Part shown: positions 1-8,883 of the stretch, in pieces | How the letters are laid out: each line of letters begins with the position of its first letter | Numbering within the stretch: the stretch's first letter is position 1 | Assembly (NCBI RefSeq): GCF_000281065.1 | Contig: NZ_AKKK01000027.1 | Span: forward strand, 1-64,000 | Origin: Arthrobacter sp. M2012083 | GTDB taxonomy: Bacteria > Actinomycetota > Actinomycetes > Actinomycetales > Micrococcaceae | DNA: 64,000 nt | Reading direction: 5' to 3' | Translations under genes and position numbers: made by a program | The notes under the pieces: generated by a model | Database searches by the model: none | Told to the model about the DNA's origin: nothing | What the model saw: only the letters and a program-made list of their open reading frames with translations

Positions 1-82
1 GGGCCCGGCCGGCATGCCGCCAACCCCAGCCCTCGGCTGAGATGGCGGCAGGCCTCACCGTGCCGCTTTGCGTGGCGGACAT
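1..82 (-). CDS. ykoD: ECF-type ABC transporter ATPase, N-terminal fragment (YkoD-like)
   Basis: Only the first 27 codons lie inside the window. The ATG overlaps the TGA of the S-component gene by one base (TGATG), so the two are translationally coupled. The visible protein ends with GWGWRHAGRA, which is typical of the start of YkoD-type ATPases that energise YkoE thiamine/HMP uptake. The Walker motifs lie outside the window, so the assignment rests on this short segment, on position behind a YkoE gene and on the shared TPP riboswitch. Confidence 0.7.
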   Translation of the reverse strand, partial: MSATQSGTVRPAAISAEGWGWRHAGRA

Positions 83-702
83 CAGCTGAAGACGGGCTCC
101 GAAGCGGCCTTGCGCGAGGCGAAGGAGCTCAGCACGCCGGTCTTGGCCAGGCCGCGCGTGGCCACCCAGGAGAGTGCGCCCGCGATAATTGCGCCGGAAA
201 TTGTGGTGAAGGTGATGTAGGCCAGCTTGTCGACGGCCTCATAGGCGATGTTCCAACCCCACGGAAGGAAGGAATCGTTCAGGCCGCAGAAGAGGCCCGC
301 GCCCGCACCGGCGAGGAGAGCGGTGGGCAGGTTGAACTTCTTGTACCGGAAGGCGGCAAAGATGAGTTCCGCGCCCAGGCCCTGCAGAACGCCGGAGATG
401 AGCACGGTGGTGCCGTACTGCGACCCCATGATGAGCTCACCGGTGGCAGCGACGGTTTCGCAGAACAACGCTGCGCCCGGCTTGCGGATAATGAGCATGC
501 CCAAGACTGCGGGGATCATCCACCCTCCGGCGATCAGACCGGTGAGCGGCGGATACGTCGCGTTCATGGGGATGGATACCAATGCGGCGCCCTGGGACCA
601 GGCCCAGAAGATCACGCCGCCCGCGATGGCGATGAGAGCCGCCACAACGATGTCTACAACACGCCAGTTATAACTGGTCTTCTTCACGTTTACCGTGGTC
701 AT
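82..702 (-). CDS. ykoE: ECF transporter S component, YkoE family (thiamine precursor uptake)
   Basis: This 206-residue membrane protein has about five or six hydrophobic segments and the YkoE hallmarks: a short basic N-terminus, then VDIVVAALIAIAGGVIFW, and a central segment with FCETVAATGELIMGSQYG. YkoE proteins are the substrate-binding subunits of energy-coupling-factor transporters for hydroxymethylpyrimidine or thiamine. The ATG at 702 is preceded at good distance by AGGAGG, so I prefer it to the upstream in-frame start at 780, which would add 26 non-conserved residues. A TPP riboswitch directly upstream confirms thiamine control. The next gene, an ATPase, starts within its stop codon. 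Confidence 0.92.
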   Translation of the reverse strand: MTTVNVKKTSYNWRVVDIVVAALIAIAGGVIFWAWSQGAALVSIPMNATYPPLTGLIAGGWMIPAVLGMLIIRKPGAALFCETVAATGELIMGSQYGTTVLISGVLQGLGAELIFAAFRYKKFNLPTALLAGAGAGLFCGLNDSFLPWGWNIAYEAVDKLAYITFTTISGAIIAGALSWVATRGLAKTGVLSSFASRKAASEPVFS

Positions 703-791
703 TTTTCTGCCTCCTGAGGTTACAGGAGGGGAAAGTGCTCCCCGGAATCCGACTGACCTGCGCCATCCGGATCCGGACACTCTGAGAAGCT

Positions 792-908
792 CGACTCCCT
801 TGCGCCGGTACTAACCGGATCAGGTTCGAGGGTCTGCGGCTGTCCGCACTCTCAGCGCCCTCGCGTCTCCTGCATTTCTGCAGAGTCCGACGGCGGCGCT
901 CCCCTGTC
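792..908 (-). promoter_or_regulatory. TPP riboswitch (THI element)
   Basis: Read on the minus strand, the segment begins with ACAGGGGAGC, has the CTGAGAGTGCGG box, and ends with CCCTCGAACCTGATCCGG followed by TTAGTACCGGCGCAAGGGA. These are the conserved P2-P5 cores of the thiamine pyrophosphate aptamer. The variable P3 region lies between them. It sits about 90 nt upstream of the ykoE start, as expected for TPP-repressed expression (in actinobacteria usually at translation initiation). Confidence 0.96.
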
Positions 909-1030
909 GTTATCAAATCTGCCCTGATGGGCTGGTTCAGTTTACACCTGAGTCCGTGGCGGGTGTGGGTCTGTTGCCGGCTTGCGGTCACAATCGGCCG
1001 TGGTGGTGCGTTGCAGGGCTTCCCGGGGTG

Positions 1031-1240
1031 CGTTGCGAGGCCCGCTCTGCACCCTTCCCCCACACCTTTCCCTGCACACCAGGCCTCACAACGAGATGGG
1101 GGCGCGTTGCGAGGCCCGCTCTGCACGCTTCCCCCACGCCTTTCCCTGCACACCAGGCCCCACAACGAGGTGGGGGCGCGTTGCGAGGCCCGCTCTGCAC
1201 GCTTCCCCCACGCCTTTCCCTGCACACCAGGCCCCACAAC
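1031..1240. repeat. 74-bp tandem repeat, about 2.8 copies
   Basis: Units start at 1031, 1105 and 1179, and the last is cut at about 62 bases. Copies 2 and 3 are nearly identical; copy 1 differs at a few positions. Each unit begins CGTTGCGAGGCCCGCTCTGC and ends with a CACAACGAGGTGGGGGCG-like segment (the third lacks the end). A related partial motif occurs just upstream (about 1006-1020). The array lies between the divergent thiamine transporter leader and the NUDIX gene. Open frames run through it on both strands because the unit lacks stop codons, but I regard it as non-coding. Confidence 0.9.
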
Positions 1241-1291
1241 AGACCTGAGAGAATGAACCAGCAGAATCCACCGCGGCAAAGGGGCTCCTTC

Positions 1292-1981
1292 ATGACTGAC
1301 CTTCCCCAGCAAGACCTCCCTCTTCCCACGGAAGTGCCCCAACCACGCCTCGCCGCGAGTGTCATCCTGCTCCGTGATGCGCCGGGCGGACTCGAAGCTT
1401 TTGTCCAGCACAGAGTTAGCACCATGGACTTCGCCGCCGGCATGGTGGTCTTTCCCGGAGGCCGGGTGGATGCCGCGGATGCGTCCGGGTGGGACTACCC
1501 GGCAGAACTGCTCCGAAGCCATGCCGTTGACTGGCAGCTGAGCTCCATTTGCCTTGACGCGGGCGAAGCCACAAAGAACGCCGGAACGGTGCTGACCGCC
1601 GCAATCCGTGAAGTCAGGGAGGAAGCCGGGCTCAGCGTCGAGGCCTCGGACCTCCGCCCATGGGCCAACTGGATTACGCCAACAGATATGCCCAAGCGAT
1701 TCGACACCTACTTTTACGTTGCCAAGCCCTCCCCGGGCGCCGAACCCCAGCACCAGACCACGGAGGCCTGGCAATCACTGTGGATGCCGGTAGCGGACAT
1801 TCTTGCGGCAGAGGCTGCCGGCACCCTGAAGCTGATGCCGCCCACGTATTACCTGCTCAAAGAAATCGCCGGGTTCGCCACCGTGGATACTGTTTGGTCG
1901 GCCGAACATGACGTTGTTCCGGTCCTGGCACCCGTTGGTTCCATGGCGGCGTTCCTCAAGGAACGGGAAAACCGCCGCTAG
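1292..1981 (+). CDS. NUDIX hydrolase
   Basis: The 229-residue protein carries a Nudix-box core, REVREEAGL, preceded by GTVLTAAI, and the upstream FPGGRVDAAD strand common to Nudix enzymes that hydrolyse nucleoside-diphosphate-linked compounds (CoA/ADP-ribose-type, NUDT19-like). The canonical first Glu of GX5EX7REUXEEXGU is not obvious, so the substrate is open. The ATG at 1292 follows AAAGGGG at good distance. An in-frame ATG at 1253 would add 13 residues, and starts further upstream would run into the tandem repeat. Confidence 0.88.
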   Translation: MTDLPQQDLPLPTEVPQPRLAASVILLRDAPGGLEAFVQHRVSTMDFAAGMVVFPGGRVDAADASGWDYPAELLRSHAVDWQLSSICLDAGEATKNAGTVLTAAIREVREEAGLSVEASDLRPWANWITPTDMPKRFDTYFYVAKPSPGAEPQHQTTEAWQSLWMPVADILAAEAAGTLKLMPPTYYLLKEIAGFATVDTVWSAEHDVVPVLAPVGSMAAFLKERENRR

Positions 1982-2005
1982 CGCTTGGGACGAGCCGGAG
2001 CCAGC

Positions 2006-2017
2006 TAGGCTGGGGGC
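2006..2017 (+). promoter_or_regulatory. Candidate leaderless -10 element before the DUF4235 gene
   Basis: TAGGCT at 2006-2011 is followed by six bases and then the ATG at 2018. The TANNNT spacing would put the transcript start on or next to the start codon. No convincing -35 element is seen. A G-rich stretch (GGGGG) could alternatively act as ribosome binding site. Confidence 0.45.
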
Positions 2018-2278
2018 ATGAACCTCTTCTTCAAGCTGATCGGTGCCGGAGTAAGCCTCGGAGCAGGCTTCGTTGGTACCAAACTCGTCAACAAAGGGTG
2101 GGAAAAGGCCACTGGCAACAAGCCACCCCTGGGCAACGACGACATGGAATCGAGTCTTCGCTCGGCCCTGACGTTCGCGCTGATCTCGGCCTTCGTCAGC
2201 ACCCTCATCCAAGTGCTCGCGAGCAGGGGTACGCAGCGCGCCATTGCGCGCTTCGCCAAGACCCACGACATCGTCTAG
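2018..2278 (+). CDS. DUF4235 small membrane protein
   Basis: The 86-residue protein starts with a hydrophobic glycine-rich segment (IGAGVSLGAGFVGTKLVN), continues with WEKATGNKPP and has a second hydrophobic helix near residues 50-66. This layout matches the actinobacterial DUF4235 family of small membrane proteins of unknown function. It stands alone between the NUDIX gene and a terminator shared with the convergent Mrp operon. Confidence 0.85.
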   Translation: MNLFFKLIGAGVSLGAGFVGTKLVNKGWEKATGNKPPLGNDDMESSLRSALTFALISAFVSTLIQVLASRGTQRAIARFAKTHDIV

Positions 2279-2290
2279 GCCTCTGACACC

Positions 2291-2340
2291 ACAAACAACG
2301 CCGGGATACCCATGAGGGTTATCCCGGCGTTCGTTGTTTC
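2291..2340. terminator. Bidirectional rho-independent-type terminator
   Basis: AACAACGCCGGGATA pairs with TATCCCGGCGTT plus flanking bases across a short loop (cccatgagggt), and a T-rich tract follows on the plus side. It lies between the convergent DUF4235 gene and mnhG and could end transcripts from both sides. Confidence 0.85.
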
Positions 2341-2348
2341 GGTTGCTG

Positions 2349-2741
2349 CTAGCGTTCGGTCTCGGGCTCTTGCCCCGCAGCAGCCCGCTGCACAACCGCT
2401 TCAAGTTCATCCTTGGTGAGCATTTCGCGGTGTCCGTGCTTGGTGCGGTAGGCGGACCGGCCCACCATGTGCGCGGATACCGGAGCCGTCAAGAGCTGGA
2501 AAATCCATGCCACCAAAAGGACTGGCCATACCCACCAGGTCCGCATCTGGAGGCCGATCGCAGCCAGCATGAGAAACAACCCCAGAACCTGCGGCTTGGT
2601 GGCGGCGTGCATGCGGCTCATGAGGTCCGGGAATCTCAACAAGCCAATAGCAGCGCCGAGGGACATCAAGGCGCCCACCACCAGGAACACCGCAGTGACG
2701 GCGTCGATCACAGCATCAACGCCCGTGGCATCAGGATTCAT
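2349..2741 (-). CDS. mnhG: Na+/H+ antiporter subunit G (MnhG/MrpG)
   Basis: The 130-residue protein has three predicted membrane helices. It carries the MrpG signature region GLLRFPDLMSRMHAATKPQV followed by LGLFLMLAAIGL. I place the start at 2741 (MNPDATGV) because this ATG overlaps the end of mnhF (AATGAATCCTGA), as elsewhere in this operon; the longer frame from 2777 would overlap mnhF by 47 bases. It is the last gene of the six-gene Mrp operon, ahead of the terminator. Confidence 0.93.
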   Translation of the reverse strand: MNPDATGVDAVIDAVTAVFLVVGALMSLGAAIGLLRFPDLMSRMHAATKPQVLGLFLMLAAIGLQMRTWWVWPVLLVAWIFQLLTAPVSAHMVGRSAYRTKHGHREMLTKDELEAVVQRAAAGQEPETER

Positions 2742-3009
2742 TGCTCTGTTCCCTCCGTTCGGCCACGAACCGGGCAACTGTCACCGAGCCAATGAAGCCA
2801 ATCACTGCAAGGGCGACCAGCAGCATCAGGTTGTTCAGGTGCTTGTTCATTGCCATGTCGATTGCCAGGGCGGCACCCAGGATCGCCAGCAACACATCCG
2901 ATGCCAGAACCCTGTCCAGCAACGACGGGCCAATCGCAATCCGGACAATTGCCCCTGCCGCTGCGAGGCTAAGAATCACAGCTGTGGCCACGAGAACGAA
3001 TTCCTTCAT
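2731..3009 (-). CDS. mnhF: Na+/H+ antiporter subunit F (MnhF/MrpF)
   Basis: The 92-residue protein has three hydrophobic helices and the MrpF core RIAIGPSLLDRVLASDVLL, related to the bile/cholate resistance MnhF family. It overlaps mnhE by four bases and is overlapped by mnhG. It forms part of the membrane arm of the heteromeric Mrp antiporter. Confidence 0.94.
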   Translation of the reverse strand: MKEFVLVATAVILSLAAAGAIVRIAIGPSLLDRVLASDVLLAILGAALAIDMAMNKHLNNLMLLVALAVIGFIGSVTVARFVAERREQSNES

Positions 3010-3572
3010 AGCGTTGCCCCTTCCATTCCCGGGCGCTGTTCTGCATTGAGGGCTGCGACTTCTTCGTGCGTGCCCATGATGCGGATCAATCTCGCCTCAA
3101 TGACTTGGGTTTCCTCGCGGATCTTGGCGATGTCCGCTTCCTCATAAATGTTGAGGGCGTGCAGGTACAGCGTGGACGTTGAGCGGTCCACTTCCACCAC
3201 CAACGAACCCGGGATCAACGAGACAACGTGCCCGGTGGCTGTCACCATCAGGTCTGAGTGGCTCCGCAAGGGAACGGCGACGACGGCGCTACGCACCGTG
3301 GGTCCTTTGGCTACGGCCAGGTACAGAACCAGGAAGCTCGCTGCCACCACTTTGCCGAGGAACATCAGGGCGAAGGGAATAGCGCGCAAAATGTTGAACC
3401 TGCCACTGAGCTCCACGGGCGGGAGGTAGAACAGTTTAGCCACCAACACGGCGATCAGGGCACCGAACAGCAGGTTGCCCGGGCTGAAGTCCCGCCATAG
3501 CGCGCCCCACACAATGACCAACCAGATGAGGAGCGGCAACTCCGTGCGGAAGGAAATGGGTTTGCGGCTCAC
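3006..3572 (-). CDS. mnhE: Na+/H+ antiporter subunit E (MnhE/MrpE)
   Basis: The 188-residue protein begins with hydrophobic helices (LPLLIWLVIVWGALW) and then has the conserved MrpE region with LIPGSLVVEVDRSTSTLYLH and a charged C-terminal part. It is slightly longer than typical MrpE (about 160), mainly at the C-terminus. Four-base overlaps join it to mnhD and mnhF. Confidence 0.93.
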   Translation of the reverse strand: MSRKPISFRTELPLLIWLVIVWGALWRDFSPGNLLFGALIAVLVAKLFYLPPVELSGRFNILRAIPFALMFLGKVVAASFLVLYLAVAKGPTVRSAVVAVPLRSHSDLMVTATGHVVSLIPGSLVVEVDRSTSTLYLHALNIYEEADIAKIREETQVIEARLIRIMGTHEEVAALNAEQRPGMEGATL

Positions 3573-5182
3573 TTGGCATCACCCGGCTCTGTCTTACCTG
3601 ACGGTGCTTCTCCTGGCTGCGGTTCTTCTGTTTGTGCCAGCGGCGGCACCTCAACGGAATCTCCCAGGACCGAGTGGATGTACGCCGAGCGGTCCAGCAT
3701 GATCCCGGCAGAACCATCAGCTACTTGGAAGAGCGGCCCTGCGAACACAGTGAGTGCCACTCCGAACACCACCAGACCCGCCGTGGAACCAACCATGGTG
3801 CGGGGTAGGACGCCCACGTTGCCGGGGGTCATTAGCACAGGGTCCGGGTATTCTGCGTCCTCGGGTTTGCGCCAGAACGCCCTGTTCCAGACACGGGCGA
3901 TTGCCAGCAGCGTCAGGAGGCTGGTGACAACACCGCCCACCACCAGCACGATTGCCAGGGGTGTCCCCAACTCCACCCCGGCCTGCAGCAGCCCAAGCTT
4001 TCCGAGGAAGCCGGAGAACGGCGGAATGCCCGCAAGGTTCATCGCCGGAACAAAGAACAGCAAGGCAAGCAATGGCGAGAGCTTCGCAAGGCCACCCAGA
4101 CGGTCAATGGAGGAGCTCCCGCCACGGCGCTCTATGAGTCCTGTGACCAGGAACAAGCTGGTCTGCACGGTGATGTGGTGCGCAACGTAGAAGACCGCAG
4201 CGCCCAGCCCAGCCACGGAACTCATGGCGAGTCCAAACACCATGTAGCCGATGTGGCTCACCAGGGTGAACGACAGGAGACGTTTGATGTCGCTCTGGGC
4301 CAGGGCGCCCAGGATTCCGACAATCATGGTGAGTAGCGCCACCACCATCAATGGGACGTTGAGGGTGTCACCGGGGAACAGGAGCGTTTCCGTGCGGACC
4401 ATGGCGTACACGCCCACTTTGGTCAACAACCCGGCAAACACGGCAGTGACAGGGGCGGGCGCAGTCGGATAGGAGTCCGGAAGCCAGAAGGACAAAGGGA
4501 AGACTGCTGCCTTGATGCCGAACGCTACCAAAAGCATGACGTGCAGGAGATTCTGCGTGCCCTGATCCAATTCGGCAAGTTTGATGGCAAGGTCCGCCAT
4601 GGTGATGGTTCCGGTGGCACCGTAGATCATGGCGATCGCGATGAGGAACAGCACCGACGACACCACGGACACCACAACGTACGTGACTCCTGCCCGGATA
4701 CGCGGCCCCGTGCCGCCCAGAGTCATGAGGACGTAACTGGCCGTCAGCAGGATCTCGAAACCGACGTAGAGGTTGAAGAGGTCACCGGTCAGGAACGCGT
4801 TGGAAACACCCGCCACCAGGATCAGGTAGGTGGGGTGGAAGATCGAGACGGGCGCTTCCTGGTCGCCGTCGGCCATGCCCTGACCGGTGGCGTAGATGAG
4901 CACCGCCAAGCTGACCACGGTGGAAACCACCAGCATGAGCGATGAGAACTGGTCCACCACGAGGACCACGCCCCACGGCGGCAGCCATCCGCCGAGCGTG
5001 ACGGACGTGGTGCCCCCGTCCCACACGGAGACCAGGAGCAGGCACTCGAGAAGGAGCGTGGCACTCAGGATGCCAATGCTTACCACCCGCTGCGCACTGT
5101 GGTGCCGGATCAGCAGGAACGCGAGGGCGGCACCCAGGATCGGTAGGAGGACAGCTAGCGGCGACAGGTTTGCGAGATTCAC
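3569..5182 (-). CDS. mnhD: Na+/H+ antiporter subunit D (MnhD/MrpD)
   Basis: The 537-residue polytopic protein is homologous to NuoM/NuoN-type proton-pumping subunits. Visible landmarks include NLYVGFEILLTASYVLMTLG, the conserved lysine segment GIKAAVFPLSFWLPDSYPTA, and LAQSDIKRLLSFTLVSHIGY. Around residue 495 onward there is a Pro/Glu-rich hydrophilic tail. It is translationally coupled to mnhC and mnhE by ATGA-type overlaps. It acts with MnhA as the ion-translocating core. Confidence 0.96.
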   Translation of the reverse strand: MNLANLSPLAVLLPILGAALAFLLIRHHSAQRVVSIGILSATLLLECLLLVSVWDGGTTSVTLGGWLPPWGVVLVVDQFSSLMLVVSTVVSLAVLIYATGQGMADGDQEAPVSIFHPTYLILVAGVSNAFLTGDLFNLYVGFEILLTASYVLMTLGGTGPRIRAGVTYVVVSVVSSVLFLIAIAMIYGATGTITMADLAIKLAELDQGTQNLLHVMLLVAFGIKAAVFPLSFWLPDSYPTAPAPVTAVFAGLLTKVGVYAMVRTETLLFPGDTLNVPLMVVALLTMIVGILGALAQSDIKRLLSFTLVSHIGYMVFGLAMSSVAGLGAAVFYVAHHITVQTSLFLVTGLIERRGGSSSIDRLGGLAKLSPLLALLFFVPAMNLAGIPPFSGFLGKLGLLQAGVELGTPLAIVLVVGGVVTSLLTLLAIARVWNRAFWRKPEDAEYPDPVLMTPGNVGVLPRTMVGSTAGLVVFGVALTVFAGPLFQVADGSAGIMLDRSAYIHSVLGDSVEVPPLAQTEEPQPGEAPSGKTEPGDAK

Positions 5183-5679
5183 GCGCTGCCTACTTCCTGG
5201 GTTGATGCCGTGTTGGGAGTTTCGGTCGCGTCGGGCCTGTCCTTGCTTGCAGGGCTGGCCGGAGTGATGGCAAATTCGGAAGTTTCCAGCGGGACAATGG
5301 CGTCGTCCTCGGCATCGAAGCTCGGAGTCTTGGCCACGCGGACGTCTTCAAGGTCATCCTGGATTTCATCCTGACGAGCCAGGACCCATGTGCGGTAAAT
5401 GATGCCGAGCATGAAAGCAGTGACAGCGAACGAAATGACGATCGACGTCAGGATCAGGGCCTGGGGCAGGGGATCGTTGTACGCCTCCGGGTTCGTTTGC
5501 TTGTCGAACAAGGGGGCAAGGCCTGCGTACCCTCCCGTACTCAGGATCAGGATGTTGGTGGCATTTGCCAGCAGCATCAGACCCAACAGCACGCGCGTCA
5601 GGCTGCGTTCCAGGATCAAGTAGATTCCGCAGGCGTACAGGACACCCATGACGATCAGCAGGGTCAGGTTGATGCTCAT
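5179..5679 (-). CDS. mnhC: Na+/H+ antiporter subunit C (MnhC/MrpC)
   Basis: The 166-residue protein is NuoK-like, with three membrane helices and the motif ERSLTRVLLGLMLLANATNI near residues 24-43, followed by DPLPQALILTSIVISFA. An acidic C-terminal tail of about 60 residues extends beyond the usual MrpC length. It overlaps mnhA and mnhD by four bases each. Confidence 0.95.
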   Translation of the reverse strand: MSINLTLLIVMGVLYACGIYLILERSLTRVLLGLMLLANATNILILSTGGYAGLAPLFDKQTNPEAYNDPLPQALILTSIVISFAVTAFMLGIIYRTWVLARQDEIQDDLEDVRVAKTPSFDAEDDAIVPLETSEFAITPASPASKDRPDATETPNTASTQEVGSA

Positions 5680-8600
5680 GCGCTACCCTTCCCGGACGCA
5701 GCGGATTCGGCGGCTTCCTCGGCGAGGTCGGCATGCCCGGCGGCATCTTCCTCAGCAAGCGGGGCGCCTTTGCCCTCAAAGTGTTCGTCGATCTCGGCAC
5801 CGAGGCTACGGAGGACATCGAGCGCCAACCCCACCACCACGATGTACACACCGATATCGAAAATGGTGGAGGTGACGAACTTGATGTCGCCGAAGACCGG
5901 CAGCCAGAACTCGATAATGGCGCTCTGGAACACCTGGCCGCCCAGGAAGAGCGGCACCACGCCGGAGGCGGCCGCCGTCGCAAGTCCGGTCCCCAAAAGT
6001 GTTCCCGCGCTGACGGTGGCTGCCTCGCTCAGCTCGAACCGCCCACCGGCCAGGTAGCGAATCGTCAGTGCGAGCCCGGCCGTGAGGCCGCCAGCGAAGC
6101 CTCCGCCCGGCAGGTTATGCCCGGCGAGGAGAAGATAGATGGAGAACACGATCATCGAGTGGAAGATCAGCCTCGTCACTACTTCAAAGATGATCGAACG
6201 GCGTTCAGGGGCCAGGGTACGGCCGGCAACCAGCCACGCGTCCCGGCTGACGTCGGTGAACTTCTTCGCAACGGCCAAGGTGGCGCCGTCGCGGGAGTCA
6301 CGGTCGACGCCGGTGCGTCGCCCAACGCTGCCTTCGGGCACGGCCTCCGAGGTCTTGATCCGGTCGCCGCGGCTGCGGACAAAGATCAAACTGGCTACAC
6401 CGGTGGCCGCAATCGCCAGCACGGAAATCTCACCGAAGGTATCCCAGGCGCGGATATCCACCAGGGTCACGTTGACCACGTTCAATCCCCCGCCGCCCTC
6501 GTAGGCCAACCGCGGGAAGTCAAGGGAGATAGGCGTCGCAACGCGGGCGCCCATGGCGTAGATCGCCACGAAAATCATGGTGATGCCGAACGCCGCGCCT
6601 ATGATCACGCGGATTACCCTGAGCCGTCCCCCGGTCCTGTCCCTCAACTCGGCGGGCAGGCTGCGCATGGCCAGCACGAAAGCGACCAGCACGATGGTTT
6701 CCACCAGCATTTGGGTCAGGGCGAGGTCGGGGGCGCCTTGGAGGGCGAACATAAGGGCAATGCCGTAGCCCGTGACGGACACCATGAGCACGGCGAGGAA
6801 ACGCTTGTTGGCCCGGACCGCAGCCAGGGCACCCACTACGATGCCGATACCTGCCACTACTTGCAGGGGCGAGTTCGGGTCGATGAAGTACATGCCATCC
6901 GGCAGGGGCTTGTTCGCCACGATCAGGGCCGTCATCGGAACCGCGAACGCCACTGTGAGGATCACCGCGAGGTAGAAGTACAGCGAACCACGCTGGGTGC
7001 GGCCCGTAACCCAAACCGCGACGTCGTCCAGTGCGCCGATGGTGTTCTGGTAGGCCCTGTCGCCATCCACCCAGTCGGGGACCAGGCTTTGGGCACGGGA
7101 AACGAGGTTGCGCCAGTAGAACATTGCGGCACCGGCCGCGAACGTCAGCGCCGTCAGGCCCAACGCGGGGGTGACGCCGTGCCACAAAGCCAAGTGTCCG
7201 GCGTCGACCGCGTCCGGGCCGTCAGCAAACAGCGCTGCATAAGGCTGGATCCAGCTATCCACAGGCGTTGGCCATAATCCGTAGGCGATGGTGAGCAAAC
7301 TAAGAATGGCCGGAGCTGCCAGGAATGCGGGTTTGATGGGTTTGAACGGGGTAGGTTCAACGCCGGGTTTGACCGCAAAGGCGCCCCACATGAACCGGGC
7401 ACTGTAGGCGAACGTCAGGATCGATCCGATCACCAGGCCCACCAATATCCAGATTCCCCACGCTGGAGCGTCTTCGCTGGTGCCGTAGTGGACGAAGGCC
7501 TCGAACACGGATTCTTTGGCTACGAAACCTGCCAAGGGTGGCACTCCAGCCATGGACGCTGCTGCGATGGCAGCCACAACGCCCAACGCGCGTGACGAAC
7601 GGAAGACACCGGAAAGTTTGCGGATATCGCGTGTTCCGGATTGGTGGTCGATGATGCCCACTACCAGGAACAGCGCAGCTTTGAACAAGCCATGTGCCAG
7701 CAGCAGTCCGAGTCCTGCCAAAGCGGCGTCGGGGCGACCTAATCCGACCACCATCGTGAGGAAACCGAGCTGGCTGACCGTGCCATAGGCGAGGATGAGC
7801 TTGATATCAGTCTGGCGAAGGGCTCGGTAACCACCCACGAGCATGGTCGCCAGGCCGAGTCCCAGAACCACGGGAAGCCAAAACTCCGACGTCGAAAACC
7901 CGGGCGCAAGTCGCGCCACGATGTAGATGCCGGCTTTGACCATCGCGGCCGCATGCAGGTACGCGCTCACGGGAGTCGGCGCGGCCATGGCGCCCGGAAG
8001 CCAGAAGTGGAACGGTACGAGCGCCGATTTGGTCACCGCCCCCACCAGGATGAGTACGACGGCGGTGGCCACCGCTCCCTGCATCGGTCCGGCCATGAGC
8101 GGCCCGGCTTGGTCCAGGATCGCCGAAATGCGGTAGGTTCCGGCGGCCTGACCCAGAATAATGAGGCCGACGAGCATGGCGAGGCCACCCGCGGTGGTGA
8201 CCATGAGTGCCTGCAGTGCCGAACGTCGCGCCGCCAAACGGGTGCGGGCGTAGCCGATCAGCAGATAGGAAAGGATGGTGGTGAGCTCCCAGAAGATGAA
8301 GAGCATCAGCAGGTCATCGGAGGTCACCAAACCGAACATGGCCCCGGCAAAAGCGAGCAGTTGAGCGCCAAATCCGCCCAAGCCCGCGTCCTTGTTCTTG
8401 AAGTACCTGGCGCAATAGATCAACACCAGGGATCCCACCCCGAGGATCAGCAACGACATCACCCATGCCAAGGGATCCATGCGGAAGGCGAGCTCAAGCT
8501 TCAAGCTGGGAATCCAAGGCAGGACTTCTTCTATGCCACCACCGGAATATACGGGGCCGTACTGGAAAAGCAGCCAAATAAAGGTGCCTGCGGGGACCGC

Positions 8601-8693
8601 TGCTAGAGCGTAGAAGGCGTTCCTGCCGAGTTTGCTGAAGATCAATGGCGCCACAGTTGCCGCTACAAAGGTGATGGCGAGAACTGTGATCAC
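5676..8693 (-). CDS. mnhA: Na+/H+ antiporter subunit A with fused subunit B domain (MnhA/MnhB)
   Basis: The 1005-residue protein opens the operon. The N-terminal two-thirds resembles NuoL: SALVPFHFWLPGAMAAPTPV holds the conserved Lys/His region and ALRQTDIKLILAYGTVSQLG follows. A DUF4040-like segment lies near ALTQMLVETIVLVAFVLAMR. The last roughly 170 residues match MrpB (FHSMIVFSIYLLLAGHNLPG), so no separate mnhB is needed. The start is GTG at 8693 with GGAG about six bases upstream. The protein exchanges Na+ (or other monovalent cations) for protons in alkaline or saline conditions. A MnhA-MnhB fusion is common in actinobacteria. Confidence 0.95.
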   Translation of the reverse strand: MITVLAITFVAATVAPLIFSKLGRNAFYALAAVPAGTFIWLLFQYGPVYSGGGIEEVLPWIPSLKLELAFRMDPLAWVMSLLILGVGSLVLIYCARYFKNKDAGLGGFGAQLLAFAGAMFGLVTSDDLLMLFIFWELTTILSYLLIGYARTRLAARRSALQALMVTTAGGLAMLVGLIILGQAAGTYRISAILDQAGPLMAGPMQGAVATAVVLILVGAVTKSALVPFHFWLPGAMAAPTPVSAYLHAAAMVKAGIYIVARLAPGFSTSEFWLPVVLGLGLATMLVGGYRALRQTDIKLILAYGTVSQLGFLTMVVGLGRPDAALAGLGLLLAHGLFKAALFLVVGIIDHQSGTRDIRKLSGVFRSSRALGVVAAIAAASMAGVPPLAGFVAKESVFEAFVHYGTSEDAPAWGIWILVGLVIGSILTFAYSARFMWGAFAVKPGVEPTPFKPIKPAFLAAPAILSLLTIAYGLWPTPVDSWIQPYAALFADGPDAVDAGHLALWHGVTPALGLTALTFAAGAAMFYWRNLVSRAQSLVPDWVDGDRAYQNTIGALDDVAVWVTGRTQRGSLYFYLAVILTVAFAVPMTALIVANKPLPDGMYFIDPNSPLQVVAGIGIVVGALAAVRANKRFLAVLMVSVTGYGIALMFALQGAPDLALTQMLVETIVLVAFVLAMRSLPAELRDRTGGRLRVIRVIIGAAFGITMIFVAIYAMGARVATPISLDFPRLAYEGGGGLNVVNVTLVDIRAWDTFGEISVLAIAATGVASLIFVRSRGDRIKTSEAVPEGSVGRRTGVDRDSRDGATLAVAKKFTDVSRDAWLVAGRTLAPERRSIIFEVVTRLIFHSMIVFSIYLLLAGHNLPGGGFAGGLTAGLALTIRYLAGGRFELSEAATVSAGTLLGTGLATAAASGVVPLFLGGQVFQSAIIEFWLPVFGDIKFVTSTIFDIGVYIVVVGLALDVLRSLGAEIDEHFEGKGAPLAEEDAAGHADLAEEAAESAASGKGSA

Positions 8694-8883
8694 TGTTATC
8701 TCCGCAAAGTCAGGAACATATTGTCAAAAGTTGGAGCAGGCGGTCATACGTTGGGTTCGGTTTACCAAGTTTATCAAGGCGAACTGACAGTTTTGGGCAG
8801 GGGAAGCTGGCTGCGCGCATGGCTTAAAGCCGCGTTCTCCACATAGCGGTCTGTCATCTACCCGCCGTTCTTCCCCGTCGCTA

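Noticed and set aside
1031..1240. CRISPR array
   Set aside because: Units are contiguous without unique spacers and no cas genes are present, so this is a simple tandem repeat.
956..1291. N-terminal extension of the NUDIX gene and several other open frames through the repeat array
   Set aside because: The frames stay open only because the 74-bp unit has no stop codons; the translated sequence is Arg/Pro/Cys-rich and repetitive, and a good ribosome binding site lies before ATG 1292.
5733..7277. 514-residue open frame on the plus strand inside mnhA
   Set aside because: It is antisense to the conserved MnhA/MnhB coding sequence; composition (His/Gln/Arg/Gly-rich) is typical of a shadow frame in high-GC DNA.
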